In this document: one piece after another, positions 32,509 to 32,861 of the stretch
Numbering within the stretch: the first letter of the stretch is position 1
Layout: each line of letters begins with the position of its first letter
NCBI GenBank assembly: GCA_028874175.1
Contig: JAPPLN010000089.1
Span: 1-32,861 of the forward strand
Source: Chloroflexota bacterium
GTDB lineage: Bacteria; Chloroflexota; UBA11872
Reading direction: 5' to 3'
DNA: 32,861 nt
The notes under the pieces: generated by a model
Database searches by the model: none
Told to the model about the DNA's origin: nothing
What the model saw: the letters and a program-made list of their open reading frames with translations, nothing else
Program-made: the position numbers and the translations under genes

Positions 32509-32600
32509 TGTGGCCCAGGCTGCGCGCAGCCTGGGACCGGCGCTCGATCACCGGCTGAACCTGCCCTCCGTCCCACGTCCCGCGCAGCCTGGGACCCGCC
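32509..32600. repeat. palindromic intergenic repeat, copy 2
   Basis: Same orientation as copy 1, sharing TGTGGCCCAGGCTGCGCGC, the 22-nt palindrome (32514-32535), a CGATC-x-CTGAACCTG middle and a final CAGCCTGGGACCCGC. A shorter related unit (CACGCTGC, GCCTG-x-GACCCGCGCAAAC) lies just before it at 32477-32508. Confidence 0.75.
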
Positions 32601-32644
32601 CTACCTCGCTGGCTTCACCCACCCCGCGTCCGGTACCCCCGCTA

Positions 32645-32728
32645 GCCGGTGCTCCTCCCTCCCCTCGGCTCCTACTCTTCTCTCACTCCTCTCCCCTCTC
32701 CCCTCTTCCCTTCCCCTTGCATCCACCC
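32645..32728 (+). other. polypyrimidine tract
   Basis: A run of C and T with very few purines upstream of the partial gene at 32792. The opposite strand is polypurine, so triplex-type structure is possible. No protein-coding character. Confidence 0.6.
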
Positions 32729-32791
32729 CGCCCGCCCGCCACCATGCCCTCGAACCAGTCAGCAACCCCTCTACCCGTCACGGAGACCCGA

Positions 32792-32861
32792 ATGCGAATC
32801 GACCGCCTCGACATCTACTACGTCAGCATGCCCCTCATCTACCCCTGGCGAACCGCCTACG
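32792..32861 (+). CDS. enolase-superfamily (mandelate racemase/muconate lactonizing/MenC-like) protein, partial
   Basis: Only the first 23 codons are in the window; the gene runs off the end. The translation starts MRIDRLDIYYVSMPLIYPWR, the usual first strand and MPL-x-P-W turn of enolase-superfamily N-terminal capping domains, as in o-succinylbenzoate-synthase-like and dipeptide-epimerase-like members. GGAGA lies 5-6 nt before ATG 32792. The catalytic barrel is not visible, so the reaction cannot be stated. Confidence 0.65.
   Translation, partial: MRIDRLDIYYVSMPLIYPWRTAY

Larger units (their letters stand above)
32442..32791. other. gene-free intergenic region with repeats and polypyrimidine tract
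   Basis: 350 nt. It holds a partial repeat unit (32470-32505), the palindromic repeat (32509-32600), and from about 32645 to 32728 a nearly pure C/T tract on the plus strand. The promoter of the enolase-superfamily gene must be here but no clear -35/-10 is visible. Confidence 0.5.

Overview
The window is about 65-70% GC by eye, densely coded on both strands, and shows no ribosomal, phage or plasmid module. Gene content points to an aerobic heterotrophic bacterium rich in small-molecule catabolic enzymes: Gfo/Idh/MocA, GH4, PhyH, amidase, amidohydrolase, Ldh-type dehydrogenase, FucU, TIM-barrel isomerase and the start of an enolase-superfamily enzyme. IspH indicates the MEP isoprenoid route. 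This mixture, with SH3b and Ca-loop lipoproteins and a multidomain formate dehydrogenase, resembles marine or sponge-associated Chloroflexota (SAR202-like). That placement is an inference from gene content, since no phylogenetic marker is present.

Layout. 1-530: a nearly pure poly-C tract and short repeats, no gene. 531-2935: an aldehyde dehydrogenase followed by a CitE/malyl-CoA-lyase-type gene, probably one operon. 2973-5834 (minus): Gfo/Idh oxidoreductase, a 9-nt gap, GH4 glycosidase, then a small membrane/coiled-coil protein. 5934-9158: two divergent VOC genes, then PhyH dioxygenase divergent from an amidase. 9206-11971: a membrane protein, a two-gene operon (M14-type zinc deacylase overlapping an amidohydrolase by ATGA) and a divergent fucose mutarotase. 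11979-14046: a small membrane protein, an orphan TfoX C-terminal domain, a double-SH3b lipoprotein and a DUF4287/SRPBCC protein. 14173-20298: sugar isomerase/epimerase, thioredoxin-domain DUF255 protein, IspH, Ldh-family dehydrogenase, a small hypothetical and an alpha/beta hydrolase.

20299-24149 is the most unusual part. A minus-strand tRNA array (Tyr-GTA, Asp-GTC, two CAT tRNAs, Leu-CAG) occupies 23648-24149. A diverged copy of its last tRNA and part of the next lies 2.9 kb away at 20730-20843 in the same orientation. Between the copies is a membrane sulfatase/phosphatase-like gene whose middle third drops to roughly 32-50% GC. The copied tRNA keeps a leucine-type long variable arm but carries a CCG (arginine codon CGG) anticodon, and it has lost the U8:A14 pair.

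24381-32861: an intramembrane-protease-like protein, an apolipoprotein N-acyltransferase-like protein lacking the catalytic Cys, two small membrane proteins, a Cys-type formate dehydrogenase alpha subunit, a large Ca-loop lipoprotein flanked on both sides by copies of a palindromic repeat, and the first 23 codons of an enolase-superfamily gene.

How the genes might work together (inference): FucU, an amidohydrolase, a CitE-like lyase, an aldehyde dehydrogenase and an enolase-superfamily member are the kinds of enzyme used in non-phosphorylative deoxysugar catabolism, but they do not form one operon. The Gfo/Idh plus GH4 pair suggests glycoside cleavage through 3-keto chemistry. I see no transcriptional regulator, transporter, CRISPR array, integrase or transposase.
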